A DNA stretch of 64,000 bases from a virus, in IMG/VR virus record IMGVR_UViG_3300044946_000048, positions 24,620 to 88,619 of that record, one strand, 5' to 3'. Shown piece after piece: positions 11,781-19,787 of this stretch. Below the pieces are notes generated by a model, which was not told where the DNA came from, did no database searches, and was given only the letters and a program-made list of their open reading frames with translations. The position numbers were made by a program, and so were the translations under genes. Position 1 is the stretch's first letter. Every line of letters begins with the position of its first letter.

Positions 11781-12053
11781 ATGAAAGAGAAGAAAGCAAT
11801 TGAGATTAAATTGGTCTTGATTGAGGATGCAAAAATATTACAAAAAATCTACACGCATGAGTGTGACCGTCCGGCTCAGGATATCATTGTCGAGCCTAGC
11901 GGTCTCGTGCCAGAGATTTACACCCCGGGCCGCAAGTGCGGGCACGGCGTATACATCCCTGCAAACTCCCAGGACCCGGGTCGTGCGGAATTCTGTACGC
12001 TCTGCAATCCTTACCTCATCCTGGCTAAAAAGAATGCTGCATTCGTGGCCTAA
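11781..12053 (+). CDS. Hypothetical protein with Cys/His pattern
   Basis: 90 residues; N-terminal beta/helix, then RKCGHGVYIPANS and EFCTLCNP, a Cys-His...CxxC pattern likely to bind zinc. The 150 bases upstream are AT-rich with no gene. Confidence 0.6.
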   Translation: MKEKKAIEIKLVLIEDAKILQKIYTHECDRPAQDIIVEPSGLVPEIYTPGRKCGHGVYIPANSQDPGRAEFCTLCNPYLILAKKNAAFVA

Positions 12054-12054
12054 C

Positions 12055-12351
12055 ATGATTGCCTCCGAGTGTTTCTATTGCGGACGCACCATCTTTCGAA
12101 GGGAGTATCTAGAACCAAAGTTAAAAGGTGTCTCTAAATCGAGGATGGCTACCAGGGATCATGTGATACCGAAATCCCGAGGCGGAGGGCAACTGCACAA
12201 CAATACGGTGGACGCATGCAATAAGTGTAACATGGAGAAAGGCTGTCTGACAGGCGAGGAATTTATGGCAGTCCTCGCCTACAGAGCAGGCCACAAAGAA
12301 TTGTTCAAGTTGTGGTATGCTAAATTCAGAGAGGAGAAGAACAGTGTCTAA
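12055..12351 (+). CDS. HNH endonuclease
   Basis: 98 residues. ECFYCGR (CxxC), then TRDHVIPKSRGG (first His of HNH), NNTVDACNKCNMEKG (Asn, second CxxC): a complete HNH/zinc motif. Typical compact phage HNH nuclease. The start lies two bases after the previous stop. Confidence 0.85.
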   Translation: MIASECFYCGRTIFRREYLEPKLKGVSKSRMATRDHVIPKSRGGGQLHNNTVDACNKCNMEKGCLTGEEFMAVLAYRAGHKELFKLWYAKFREEKNSV

Positions 12352-12514
12352 GACAGTCAGGAATTATTGCACGCAAGGAAAGCGTGCGCACGAGAAAAAC
12401 AAGTTGTTCAAGATTCGCATTGAGGATCGTAGGAACCGAGCGACCGAGCGACACATTCAGTATATCGTTAGGCACTTCGATTCTTCGATGTTTTCAAAAC
12501 GGGAGGAAACATGA
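12344..12514 (+). CDS. Small basic protein, GTG start
   Basis: 56 residues; GAGGAG precedes GTG at 12344, inside the end of the HNH gene. Arg/Lys-rich throughout; possibly nucleic-acid binding. Confidence 0.5.
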   Translation: MSKTVRNYCTQGKRAHEKNKLFKIRIEDRRNRATERHIQYIVRHFDSSMFSKREET

Positions 12515-12777
12515 TTATAAATCTATTCGGTGGACACGTTGTACACGCAGCAGAAATTTTGATAAATGGCGATTGGGCGCGACTCGACCCCGAAAAATTG
12601 GGGCAGCCAGGCTTTCTAGACTTTCTAATGGATCGTATGGAAGCATACCGAATCCTAGATGAGCACGGAACTGTAATGAAGCATTCAGCCGAACCGTGCA
12701 AACTGTGCCACGGCGAAATCAGAGGTTGCCCGCAAGGCGAGTACTGCACTAACCCCTTGTGCAATTACGCTTACTAG
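12511..12777 (+). CDS. Small hypothetical protein with cysteines
   Basis: 88 residues; ribosome-binding site GGAGG. C-terminal part has CKLCHGEIRGC and YCTNPLCNY, a likely zinc-binding pattern. Confidence 0.6.
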   Translation: MIINLFGGHVVHAAEILINGDWARLDPEKLGQPGFLDFLMDRMEAYRILDEHGTVMKHSAEPCKLCHGEIRGCPQGEYCTNPLCNYAY

Positions 12778-12786
12778 GACACGGCC

Positions 12787-13032
12787 ATGCTTATAATCTT
12801 GGATTGGCTCTTTCGAAACGTAGTCGAGAAAGGATGGCACTACGAGAGTCTGCGATATTTAGAGCGGGATCGTCATGCACGTTCGATTGACCCGAGTTAT
12901 CACGAAGTTGACAGAAGCGAGGCGAAAAATGTTAAACACCAAGACCCGCATCACCCGCATTATGGTGCTAGGCATCTTGACATGTACATTACAGAGCCCC
13001 GTAAACGCAGGGCCAGGGCAATCCCAACCTGA
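12787..13032 (+). CDS. Uncertain small ORF
   Basis: 81 residues, His/Arg-rich, overlapping the start of the next (secreted) protein by 100 bases. The first part (MLIILDWLFRNVVEKGWHYE) looks protein-like; the overlapping part may be a shadow. No ribosome-binding site. Confidence 0.35.
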   Translation: MLIILDWLFRNVVEKGWHYESLRYLERDRHARSIDPSYHEVDRSEAKNVKHQDPHHPHYGARHLDMYITEPRKRRARAIPT

Positions 13033-13279
13033 CGCTAAGAGGCAGGCAGCGATACGTCAAGCGCTTGTGGCACACGGTTTCGAAGCGGGTAAGACTTGGG
13101 CTCAAACCCAGGATATCATGCGGGAAATCGCACGCAAACACGGTTGGCAGACGCATTACAGCCCGGATGCCCGCGTGCTAGGTTGCGAACTGCATTTGGG
13201 CAACCCAAAGTTCGATCCTGAGGTATGCACGGCAGGACACAATCACCTCGACGGAGCACAGCGCAAAGCCTCAAAATAG
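12929..13279 (+). CDS. Secreted or periplasmic small protein
   Basis: 116 residues from ATG 12929 (GAGGCG upstream). Clear signal peptide: TRITRIMVLGILTCTLQSPV then NAGPG. The mature part has two cysteines (LGCELHLG and EVCTAGH). Unknown function. Confidence 0.6.
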   Translation: MLNTKTRITRIMVLGILTCTLQSPVNAGPGQSQPDAKRQAAIRQALVAHGFEAGKTWAQTQDIMREIARKHGWQTHYSPDARVLGCELHLGNPKFDPEVCTAGHNHLDGAQRKASK

Positions 13280-13302
13280 CGAGGGTATACAGGCATCTTA
13301 TG
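13273..13302 (+). promoter_or_regulatory. GCGAGGGTATA motif, copy upstream of Endo VII gene
   Basis: AAAATAGCGAGGGTATACAG then GCATCTTATG. Matches copies at 13814 and 37217 and the leftward one at 7346. Position before gene starts suggests a phage-specific promoter. Confidence 0.5.
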
Positions 13303-13310
13303 ACACCACA

Positions 13311-13721
13311 ATGCAGACAGAAAAGCAGCGGGAGCGGATGTATAGGATTCCGTTCAACATAGGCGTTAAGGAGTGGGAAATTATAGCTGCGTATCAAGGG
13401 AACGTTTGCGCATGTTGTGGACAACGTTCAGTAGGACGTAGACTTAGTACGGACCATAGTCATGAGGACGGATTACTCCGAGGACTGCTTTGTCAACGCT
13501 GCAATGCCCTTCTAGGCAAAATTGAAAACGCATTCAAGAGATACGGTTTGCATAAGGTACCAGGCTTCACCGTAGTCCTTCTTTTAAAAGCACTGCATTT
13601 CTATCTCAAGACACCTCCAGCCGTCGCGGCTCTAGGTAAAGAAGTGTACGGCTACCCTGGTCGAATCGGCACAGAAGCCTATCGTAAATGGGTAAGGAAG
13701 AAATTAGAAGACAGAACATGA
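13311..13721 (+). CDS. Endonuclease VII-family HNH nuclease
   Basis: 136 residues. CACCGQR (CxxC), LSTDHSHEDGLLRGLLCQRC then NALLG: the DH ... G-x-LC-x-x-CN core of the recombination endonuclease VII / HNH family. In T4 gp49 this fold resolves branched DNA; free copies in other phages are often mobile. Flanking sequence looks duplicated on both sides (promoter motif and a MTTLE start), as if the gene was inserted. Confidence 0.85.
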   Translation: MQTEKQRERMYRIPFNIGVKEWEIIAAYQGNVCACCGQRSVGRRLSTDHSHEDGLLRGLLCQRCNALLGKIENAFKRYGLHKVPGFTVVLLLKALHFYLKTPPAVAALGKEVYGYPGRIGTEAYRKWVRKKLEDRT

Positions 13722-13774
13722 CGACTCTCGAAACCATCTGTTTCAGATTTTATACGCAAATTGTAATTTTCTGA
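13718..13774 (+). pseudogene. Truncated duplicate of the next gene's start
   Basis: ATGACGACTCTCGAAA matches the first 16 bases of the gene at 13857 (ATGACAACCCTCGAAA) at 14 positions, but stops after 18 codons (MTTLETICFRFYTQIVIF). Probably left by insertion of the endonuclease gene. Confidence 0.4.
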
Positions 13775-13813
13775 AAAGATTACTTACGCCATCTGAAAAT
13801 GGACGACAGGAAG

Positions 13814-13844
13814 AAAATAGCGAGGGTATAGACGCCCTCTGATG
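13814..13844 (+). promoter_or_regulatory. GCGAGGGTATA motif, copy upstream of 13857
   Basis: AAAATAGCGAGGGTATAGAC then GCCCTCTGATG; less perfect in the second half than the other copies. About 15 bases from the next ATG. Confidence 0.45.
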
Positions 13845-13856
13845 TAAGGTAAACAC

Positions 13857-14588
13857 ATGACAACCCTCGAAAAATATCTCGCCTGGTTTAAAGCGCACGA
13901 ACGCCTGCTCCTGTTCCTCGCCGCCAGTCTTCTCGTGGTTATGCTCTACCATATGAAGAACAATTCTGACTTCAAACACGATCAGGTACAGGCGCAGATA
14001 GCAACGACAGAGGCCGCAGCCGCGTCACAGAAGTTCACCAGCGACCAGGCTACGAATGCAGCACTAGTCCAGCAGTTGGCAACGATGCAGACAACGTTCG
14101 CCACACAGGTTGCGTCCCTACAGGCGCAGATAGCAGCAACGAACAAGCAGACACAGCAACAGAAGACCGTTGACGCAAGCATGACAGATGTACAGCTTGC
14201 GCAACGATGGGCTGCGCTCATTCAGGTTAAGCCCGAGGAAGTTACGATAGCTAATGTCCCATTGACTCTACAAATTTCGGACAATGCGTCACACATTACC
14301 GTCGCCAAGTTGGAGGACGGAGCAGCATGCAGTACGAATCTAATGGTAACACAATCTGAACTAGCAGCGGCTAATACGCTGAATTCAAAACAGAATGCAG
14401 TTATTACCAGTAATGCGGCGACAATCGTTGACGGAGCCGCAGCATTACAGACAGAAAAGAAAAGCCATGCTGATGACGTTGTATTGCTTAAGAAGCAGAA
14501 CAGGAAAAGCTTCTGGCACGGCGTTAAGGTCGGCGTAGGCGTAGTTGTAGGGGTTATAGGCGGTATTGCATTGGCATCGCACGTTTAA
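13857..14588 (+). CDS. Membrane-anchored coiled-coil protein
   Basis: 243 residues. Transmembrane helix at about 17-32 (LLLFLAASLLVVMLYH), then a long Ala/Gln-rich coiled coil (35-110), a short domain with one Cys, a second coiled coil, and a Gly/Val-rich hydrophobic C-terminus (VKVGVGVVVGVIGGIALA). The overall plan, N-anchor plus coiled coil, resembles an inner-membrane spanin, but the second hydrophobic end is unusual. Function not proven. Confidence 0.65.
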   Translation: MTTLEKYLAWFKAHERLLLFLAASLLVVMLYHMKNNSDFKHDQVQAQIATTEAAAASQKFTSDQATNAALVQQLATMQTTFATQVASLQAQIAATNKQTQQQKTVDASMTDVQLAQRWAALIQVKPEEVTIANVPLTLQISDNASHITVAKLEDGAACSTNLMVTQSELAAANTLNSKQNAVITSNAATIVDGAAALQTEKKSHADDVVLLKKQNRKSFWHGVKVGVGVVVGVIGGIALASHV

Positions 14589-14604
14589 TCTCACAAGGAT
14601 CACT

Positions 14605-15351
14605 ATGAGTGATACAGCAAGAACGATTCTGTTAGACATTGAGACCGCGCCGAACTTAGGTTGGGTCTGGGGAAAATGGGAGCAAAACGTAATTGAGTTT
14701 GAGAAGAATTGGTATGTCCTCAGCTTCGCGTATAAAGTATTAGGTGAGAAGGATGTTCACGTTCACGCGCTTCCGGATTATCCGAGATATAAGAAAGACC
14801 GAGAGGACGATAGTCAGTTAGTGAAAAGCCTTTGGCACGTAATGGACAATGCAGACGTGATAGTGGCGCATAACGGGGATAATTTTGATATTAAGAAAAC
14901 TAATACGCGCTTTCTTACTCATCAGCTTCCTCCGCCGAGTCCTTACAAGACCGTCGATACGTTGAAGATTGCAAGGAAAGTATTTGCGTTCGATAGCAAC
15001 AAGCTAGATGAATTGTGCAAGTACCTGAGTATCGGTCGCAAGCTTCCGCATACAGGTTTCAAGCTATGGCACGATTGCATGCTAGGAGACCCTGAAGCTT
15101 GGGAGACCATGAAAGAGTACAATGCCCACGATATCGATTTACTTGAGGCCGTCTACGAGCGCATGAAGCCTTGGCATAATTTGCATCCTAATGTGAATGT
15201 AGGGGTAGCGATAACAGATGCATGCCCAAAGTGCGGATCACACAGCATTCAGAAGCGCGGTTTCAGCTACACGATGTTGAGCGCAAAACAGCGGTATCAA
15301 TGCCAGTCTTGTGAGGGCTGGTATGAAGGGTCAGCGCACAAAATCAGGTGA
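14605..15351 (+). CDS. DnaQ-fold 3'-5' exonuclease with zinc ribbon
   Basis: 248 residues from ATG 14605. Exo motif I ILLDIETAP at about 8-16, motif II around VIVAHNGDNFDIK, motif III YNAHDIDLLEAVY: the DEDD residues of an RNase H-like exonuclease. The C-terminus adds CPKCGSHSI ... CQSCEGW, a four-cysteine zinc ribbon. Likely acts in DNA replication or repair. Starts with AAGGATC upstream. Confidence 0.8.
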   Translation: MSDTARTILLDIETAPNLGWVWGKWEQNVIEFEKNWYVLSFAYKVLGEKDVHVHALPDYPRYKKDREDDSQLVKSLWHVMDNADVIVAHNGDNFDIKKTNTRFLTHQLPPPSPYKTVDTLKIARKVFAFDSNKLDELCKYLSIGRKLPHTGFKLWHDCMLGDPEAWETMKEYNAHDIDLLEAVYERMKPWHNLHPNVNVGVAITDACPKCGSHSIQKRGFSYTMLSAKQRYQCQSCEGWYEGSAHKIR

Positions 15352-15355
15352 CGAT

Positions 15356-16033
15356 ATGCTATTACTCGGCCTGGGCCATCGAGCCCGACAGGGAAAAGAC
15401 CTGGCAGCAGAATCCATCAAGCACTACTACGACGCGAAGAACGCAGCCAGTTTGATGCACGTGCCCACGTGGAAGGGCTCAGTCCGAGTAGGTATATTCA
15501 AGTATGCGACAGCGCTGTACGCTGAAGTGAATGAAGCTATTAAGAATGGTATTTGGGAAACGCGAGCGGCGGTAGACCCAAAACTTGCAATCATACTTCC
15601 GGATTGGGTTCAACCAGAGCCAAACGCTGAGAAGAGCGAACTAGCACCGTATGGTAAGCATCCAAAGTTACTGCAATGGTGGGGCACGGAATATCGCAGG
15701 ACACACTTCGGCCAAGACTACTGGATTAAGAAACTATATGCAAGCATGCCGACAAACTTGCATATTGCAATCATTACGGACATGAGATTCCTGGATGAGG
15801 CCGCAGCAATCAAAGAACGAGGCGGCTACACGGTGAACGTGCAGAGGCTCAATCAGGACGGCACACAATGGTATTCAAGTGACCGCCCAAAGGATCACAG
15901 AAGTGAAACCGAGTTGGATGGATTCAACTACGATTTCTACATAAAAACTAAAGATCATCATGCGGCATTGACAGGCGAGCAAGCAGTCACGTTGGCCGAG
16001 TATCTTAAAGGACTCCATGAGCGCAAACAATAA
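15356..16033 (+). CDS. Deoxynucleoside monophosphate kinase-like protein
   Basis: 225 residues. The start MLLLGLGHRARQGKD is a P-loop of the T4 gp1-type dNMP kinase family (Gx4-6GKD), followed by AAESIKHYY. The middle has NLHIAIITDMRFLDEAAAIK, matching the family's second motif. It would phosphorylate dNMPs to dNDPs for phage DNA synthesis. It lies beside other nucleotide-metabolism genes. The P-loop lacks a Ser/Thr after Lys (Asp instead), as in some phage homologues. Confidence 0.65.
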   Translation: MLLLGLGHRARQGKDLAAESIKHYYDAKNAASLMHVPTWKGSVRVGIFKYATALYAEVNEAIKNGIWETRAAVDPKLAIILPDWVQPEPNAEKSELAPYGKHPKLLQWWGTEYRRTHFGQDYWIKKLYASMPTNLHIAIITDMRFLDEAAAIKERGGYTVNVQRLNQDGTQWYSSDRPKDHRSETELDGFNYDFYIKTKDHHAALTGEQAVTLAEYLKGLHERKQ

Positions 16034-16583
16034 CGGCAAGGCATATATCATCACGTATACAGGCAAGCAATTCTTTCTGCTTCAAGCCCGCCCCGAGGAT
16101 ATTGATGTTGTGGACATTGCACACGCTCTAGCGATGCAATGCAGATGGACAGGACATAGTAGATTTCATTACAGCATTGCGCAGCATGCTTATTATTGCA
16201 GCTACATCGGACCAGAGAACGAAGCATTCGAGAGATTGAACCACGACGATTCAGAAGCCTACATGGGCGACATGAACCGTCCGTTGAAGCACTACACTGA
16301 GGCAGGCGTAGCATATAGGCACCAAGAAGCGAAGCTAGAGCGCACGATCAAGGAAGCGTTTGGAATTCAGCCTATCGAATCTAAATCCGTAAAAGAAGCA
16401 GATGAGATTATGCTGTATACGGAGAAGGCACAACTACTTCCGGCGGTGGAATTCGAGGGCAGCAATATCTACCCGCCGACGGAGCCTTCGCAGACGTTGG
16501 TGATAGAGAAGTGGACGCCCGAGCAAGCCGAAGGAAATTTTCTAAGAAGGTGGTACGAACTGTACCGAAAGAGGATAAACTAA
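16017..16583 (+). CDS. HD-domain phosphohydrolase (YfbR-like)
   Basis: 188 residues. SRFHYSIAQHAYYCS gives the first His, LNHDDSEAYMGDMNRPLK the HD pair and downstream Glu/Asp. This is the pattern of YfbR-type 5'-deoxynucleotidases. Probably turns dNMPs into deoxynucleosides or tunes the dNTP pool. Overlaps the kinase gene by 17 bases. Confidence 0.8.
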   Translation: MSANNNGKAYIITYTGKQFFLLQARPEDIDVVDIAHALAMQCRWTGHSRFHYSIAQHAYYCSYIGPENEAFERLNHDDSEAYMGDMNRPLKHYTEAGVAYRHQEAKLERTIKEAFGIQPIESKSVKEADEIMLYTEKAQLLPAVEFEGSNIYPPTEPSQTLVIEKWTPEQAEGNFLRRWYELYRKRIN

Positions 16584-16946
16584 ATGCCAATCATACAATC
16601 AGGATTTGTCACGATCTCATGTGATGGTCCCGAGGCAGAGTGTGGTAAGTCAGTAACGTTCGCAGCAACAGAGAACGACAAGAACGAAGCAGAGCGTAAC
16701 AACCCATGGTTGATGACGCTACGCAATGTCAACACAGCGGATAAGCGTAGCCTATGCTACTGTTCCGATGAATGTGAGATAAAGGCCGCTGGCCTGGGTG
16801 CGCACAACGCACGCACGATCCTCACAGCCACAGGACAGAGCCAGGTGAACCTAGCAGCATTAGCCGCAGCTAAGGCTAAGGCAGCGACAGCAGCACTCAA
16901 GGCTGGCGCAACGCCGGGACAAGTTGGCTTCCAGCCGATGAGCTAA
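16584..16946 (+). CDS. Hypothetical protein, Ala-rich C-terminus
   Basis: 120 residues. Cysteines in CDGPEAECGK and CYCSDEC suggest a metal site; the last third is Ala/Lys-rich. ATG directly follows the previous stop. Confidence 0.65.
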   Translation: MPIIQSGFVTISCDGPEAECGKSVTFAATENDKNEAERNNPWLMTLRNVNTADKRSLCYCSDECEIKAAGLGAHNARTILTATGQSQVNLAALAAAKAKAATAALKAGATPGQVGFQPMS

Positions 16947-17254
16947 TGCTGTACAAGGGTCCATTCGGTGACTCACTAACGAGCGAGGAGTTTACTCGTG
17001 CGTGCGTGGCAGCTAAGGTTGAAGTCACCATTCAAGCATACCCGAATCCTGGAGATATCTACCACGCCTCTAGGATTCTAACGATCAAGAGTTTCAACAG
17101 CAAGACCATCCGCATCTATCAGAGGAACGCAAAGCACAGCGAGTATTTGCTGCCGCCTCGGATGGAACGAAAGATAATGCTACTCGCAATGGAAGAATTT
17201 CCAATATTCAAGGAAGAGCCAGAACAATGCCAAACTACTTCGTCAGGTTCATAG
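16946..17254 (+). CDS. Hypothetical protein
   Basis: 102 residues, beta-rich middle. Start overlaps the previous stop (TAATG); its end overlaps the next gene by 28 bases. No family seen. Confidence 0.6.
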   Translation: MLYKGPFGDSLTSEEFTRACVAAKVEVTIQAYPNPGDIYHASRILTIKSFNSKTIRIYQRNAKHSEYLLPPRMERKIMLLAMEEFPIFKEEPEQCQTTSSGS

Positions 17255-17592
17255 CCCACATAGACGAGCGCAAGCGTCCTGAAGGTTTCCCACGCGAAAT
17301 ATATGTGGATGAGACTTACGAGAACGTTGAGGGCGCACAGCAGGTACGCCAGATGGCTAACCAAAGGTTCCTACAGTTAGCGATGTCGAACGGTCTCGTG
17401 TCATTGAAGAAACAAGAGACCATGGAGCAAGAACTAGTCACCTTCGACAAGCGTGTCTATGTGCCCTGGCACATGATAACGCACATGCACATGAAGGTGA
17501 CACAGCTTGTAGAAGTGTCGGATGTAAAGGCACCGGACCCGATAGCACCAGAGGATACTCCACCAGATAAGCCAACGGCACAGGTGAACTAG
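17227..17592 (+). CDS. Hypothetical protein
   Basis: 121 residues (MPNYFVRFIAHIDERKRPEG...), Pro-rich tail. GAAGAGCCAG upstream of ATG. Unknown. Confidence 0.65.
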   Translation: MPNYFVRFIAHIDERKRPEGFPREIYVDETYENVEGAQQVRQMANQRFLQLAMSNGLVSLKKQETMEQELVTFDKRVYVPWHMITHMHMKVTQLVEVSDVKAPDPIAPEDTPPDKPTAQVN

Positions 17593-18009
17593 GTGAAATG
17601 CAGAATCTGTAAAGGTAAACACAGACTAGCGCCTAACAGGAAAATCTGCGTTAAATGTTTAGCAGACAGATCAAGACGGTGGAGATACGAGAACCCAGAA
17701 AGACACAAACAGAGATTAAGACGGTGGAAGCTTAAAAATCCTTTAAAACTTCTGGAGTACGCAGTTAGGCACAATTATGATTTTTCGGAGAAAGAGATTC
17801 AAGAAATTCTTAAATGGAAATCAGGCAATTGTGCTGTCTGTGGTAAGTTTCTCAAAAGATTCGGTCAAGGATGGGATGATGCATGCATAGAGCACGATCA
17901 TTTAACAGGCAAATTTAGAGGAATATCGTGCGGTCGTTGTAACAGGGTTTTAGGAATGATTGAAGACAGTAAAAGACTTCTTAAAAAATTAATAAAATAT
18001 TTAAGTTGA
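17593..18009 (+). CDS. Endonuclease VII-family HNH nuclease
   Basis: 138 residues, GTG start directly after the previous stop, AGGTG overlap. Two N-terminal CxxC pairs (CRICKG, CVKC), a basic linker, then CAVCGKF ... CIEHDHLTGKFRGISCGRCN and RVLGMIE, the full Endo VII motif. AT-rich compared with its neighbours, suggesting recent arrival. It sits right before the exonuclease gene that lacks a normal start codon. Confidence 0.85.
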   Translation: MKCRICKGKHRLAPNRKICVKCLADRSRRWRYENPERHKQRLRRWKLKNPLKLLEYAVRHNYDFSEKEIQEILKWKSGNCAVCGKFLKRFGQGWDDACIEHDHLTGKFRGISCGRCNRVLGMIEDSKRLLKKLIKYLS

Positions 18010-18022
18010 AGGGAGAACTCAC

Positions 18023-18748
18023 ATTATACTTTTATCGTTAGATTTTGAGACGACAGGAACGGATAAGGCAAATGACCGTGTCATCGAATTCGGTGCGGTT
18101 CTTTATTCCACAGGACAGAACAAGTGCTTGGACAACCAGGGCTCGCTCGTACAAACGGACAAGCCTATCTCAGCGGAGATAACGGAAATAACCGGGATCA
18201 CTCAAAAGGCCGTGGATAGCTTCGGGTACGACGCCGACGACAGCTTGAACACAGTCATCCAATTGATGGATACCGCTGACCATATCATCGGCTACAACGT
18301 TCGACGCTTCGACAAGCCCGTGCTAGAGAATTGGGCAAAGCGTGCAGGCAGAGAACTTCCTAATAAGATTTGGATTGATTTGTTCGCAGACCTGCCGTGG
18401 CGTGTTACTCGTGGCAAGCTATCCCACGTTGCAGCCGATCATGGCATCATCAATTTGTTTCCACACTCGGCACTCGCAGACGCACAAACAGTGCTCGCCA
18501 TCTTGGGGAAGTACAGCCCTGAGTTAATCCTAGAACGTGCCAAGTCACCCGAGGTTGTGCTGCGTTCGCACCAAGAACGAGGCAACAACGACATAGTGAA
18601 GCAGGCACCATGGAAGTTCAGGTGGAATCCGCCTCGCAGTCTATGGTGGAAGCCAGTTAAGGCAGCAGATGTGGATGAAGTTGTAAAGAAGGCCCCGTTC
18701 CGAATCAGTATCGAAAAGGAACTAACGCCAGAGGAGCTAGATAACTAA
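18023..18748 (+). CDS. DnaQ-type 3'-5' exonuclease, apparent ATT start
   Basis: 241 residues. SLDFETTGT (exo I), then ADHIIGYNVRRFDKPVLE (exo II) and FPHSALADAQTVLAIL (exo III) give a complete DnaQ-like exonuclease, likely proofreading or RNA-primer removal. Upstream in frame there is a stop at 18002 and no ATG, GTG or TTG before motif I. The best start is ATT at 18023, seven bases after GGGAG. The first TTG, at 18128, would lose exo I. The upstream endonuclease gene may have displaced the original start. Confidence 0.75.
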   Translation: MILLSLDFETTGTDKANDRVIEFGAVLYSTGQNKCLDNQGSLVQTDKPISAEITEITGITQKAVDSFGYDADDSLNTVIQLMDTADHIIGYNVRRFDKPVLENWAKRAGRELPNKIWIDLFADLPWRVTRGKLSHVAADHGIINLFPHSALADAQTVLAILGKYSPELILERAKSPEVVLRSHQERGNNDIVKQAPWKFRWNPPRSLWWKPVKAADVDEVVKKAPFRISIEKELTPEELDN

Positions 18749-19149
18749 TGGGAGTCGGATTCAGAGCGGTACAAGACAGAGTTGTTGTCAAGCGTGTAGA
18801 TGATGAATACATGACAGACGGCGGTCTTTACATACCTGACTTGGCGAAGGAACGCCCGGCACAGGGGGTCGTGGTAGCCACGGGTCCAGGCAAGTATGAA
18901 TACGGCGTATTCCAGCCTGTAAACATTCAGCCCGGGGATCACGTGCTATTCGGAAAGTTCTCCGGCCAAGAAGTCAAGGTCGGAGTGGACGAGTTTTTGA
19001 TTCTGCGTGAGGAAGATGTGTTCTTGGTTCTCACGCCGAAGCAAATGAGTGAAGCAGCGCAAGCAGCATTAAAGCAACTAGATCAAGAAAAGGAAGAGGG
19101 GCCGCTAGTCATAGCATTTGCGACAGAGGAACCTACACAGGAGAGTTAA
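18748..19149 (+). CDS. GroES-like co-chaperonin
   Basis: 133 residues. DRVVVKRVD, then GGLYIPDLAKERPAQGVVVA, GPGKYEYG, PGDHVLFGKFSGQEVKV and DEFLILREEDVF follow the GroES fold, including the mobile-loop region. About 35 residues longer than bacterial GroES, with an acidic C-terminal tail. Phage GroES homologues (such as T4 gp31) partner host GroEL to fold capsid protein. No GroEL in the window. Confidence 0.9.
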   Translation: MGVGFRAVQDRVVVKRVDDEYMTDGGLYIPDLAKERPAQGVVVATGPGKYEYGVFQPVNIQPGDHVLFGKFSGQEVKVGVDEFLILREEDVFLVLTPKQMSEAAQAALKQLDQEKEEGPLVIAFATEEPTQES

Positions 19150-19151
19150 AA

Positions 19152-19715
19152 ATGGCAATGATGGTCACAAACACCGCAAAAGTATTTGAGAAGCCGGAGT
19201 CAGGTATATTTCATGGCATACTCGCAGATATCGTAGAACTGAAAGACGTAAAAACCGTTTACAAGGGCGTCGAGAAGATTCAAGACTGCGTTAGGTTCAT
19301 TTGGGTCTTGGATAAGAACGGCAAGGATGGGAAGGCTCTCAGCGTAGCACAGCGTTACACGAAGGTGCTCCACGAGAATTCCAATCTATACAAGGCAGTC
19401 AAGCAGATTAAGGATTCCGCACCTCCGATTCCTTATGATATCGAACTGTTGCTCGGGACAGTTAAGAAGCTTGTCATCATTCGTGACACGAAAGAAGGCG
19501 GCAAGGATTACGCCAACATCAACGGCTATCTACCGCCGGACAAGGGCGTAGTTGTAACGATTCCAGCAGACTTTGTTCGCGCAAAGGATCGTCCAAAGCA
19601 GGGATCACAGGGAGTGCAACCAACGCAGCAAGCTGCCCCAGCGCAACAGCAAGCACAGCAAGCACAGCAGGCCGCACCGCAGCAAGAAATAGGGGACGAA
19701 GACATTCCGTTCTAA
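19152..19715 (+). CDS. Single-stranded DNA-binding-like protein
   Basis: 187 residues. A single predicted OB-like domain (about 1-130), then a Gln/Ala-rich linker, ending in EIGDEDIPF. The acidic DEDIPF end is the hallmark SSB tail that recruits replication proteins. The core does not match E. coli SSB by eye, so it may belong to a phage OB family. It is placed among replication genes. Confidence 0.65.
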   Translation: MAMMVTNTAKVFEKPESGIFHGILADIVELKDVKTVYKGVEKIQDCVRFIWVLDKNGKDGKALSVAQRYTKVLHENSNLYKAVKQIKDSAPPIPYDIELLLGTVKKLVIIRDTKEGGKDYANINGYLPPDKGVVVTIPADFVRAKDRPKQGSQGVQPTQQAAPAQQQAQQAQQAAPQQEIGDEDIPF

Positions 19716-19726
19716 TGCATCGAATT

Positions 19727-19768
19727 GCAGGCTTTAGAGTCCTAATCGGCTTTAAAGCCTGCATTTCT
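19727..19768 (+). terminator. Long-stem hairpin after the SSB-like gene
   Basis: Perfect 10-bp stem GCAGGCTTTA/TAAAGCCTGC (19727-19736, 19753-19762) followed by ATTTCT. The loop is 16 nt and the T-run weak, so it may attenuate rather than terminate. Confidence 0.45.
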
Positions 19769-19787
19769 AGGCTTTAATAGGAGACAT

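Noticed and set aside
13857-14588. Confident i-spanin call
   Set aside because: N-terminal anchor and coiled coil fit, but the glycine-rich hydrophobic C-terminus and lack of an overlapping o-spanin do not.
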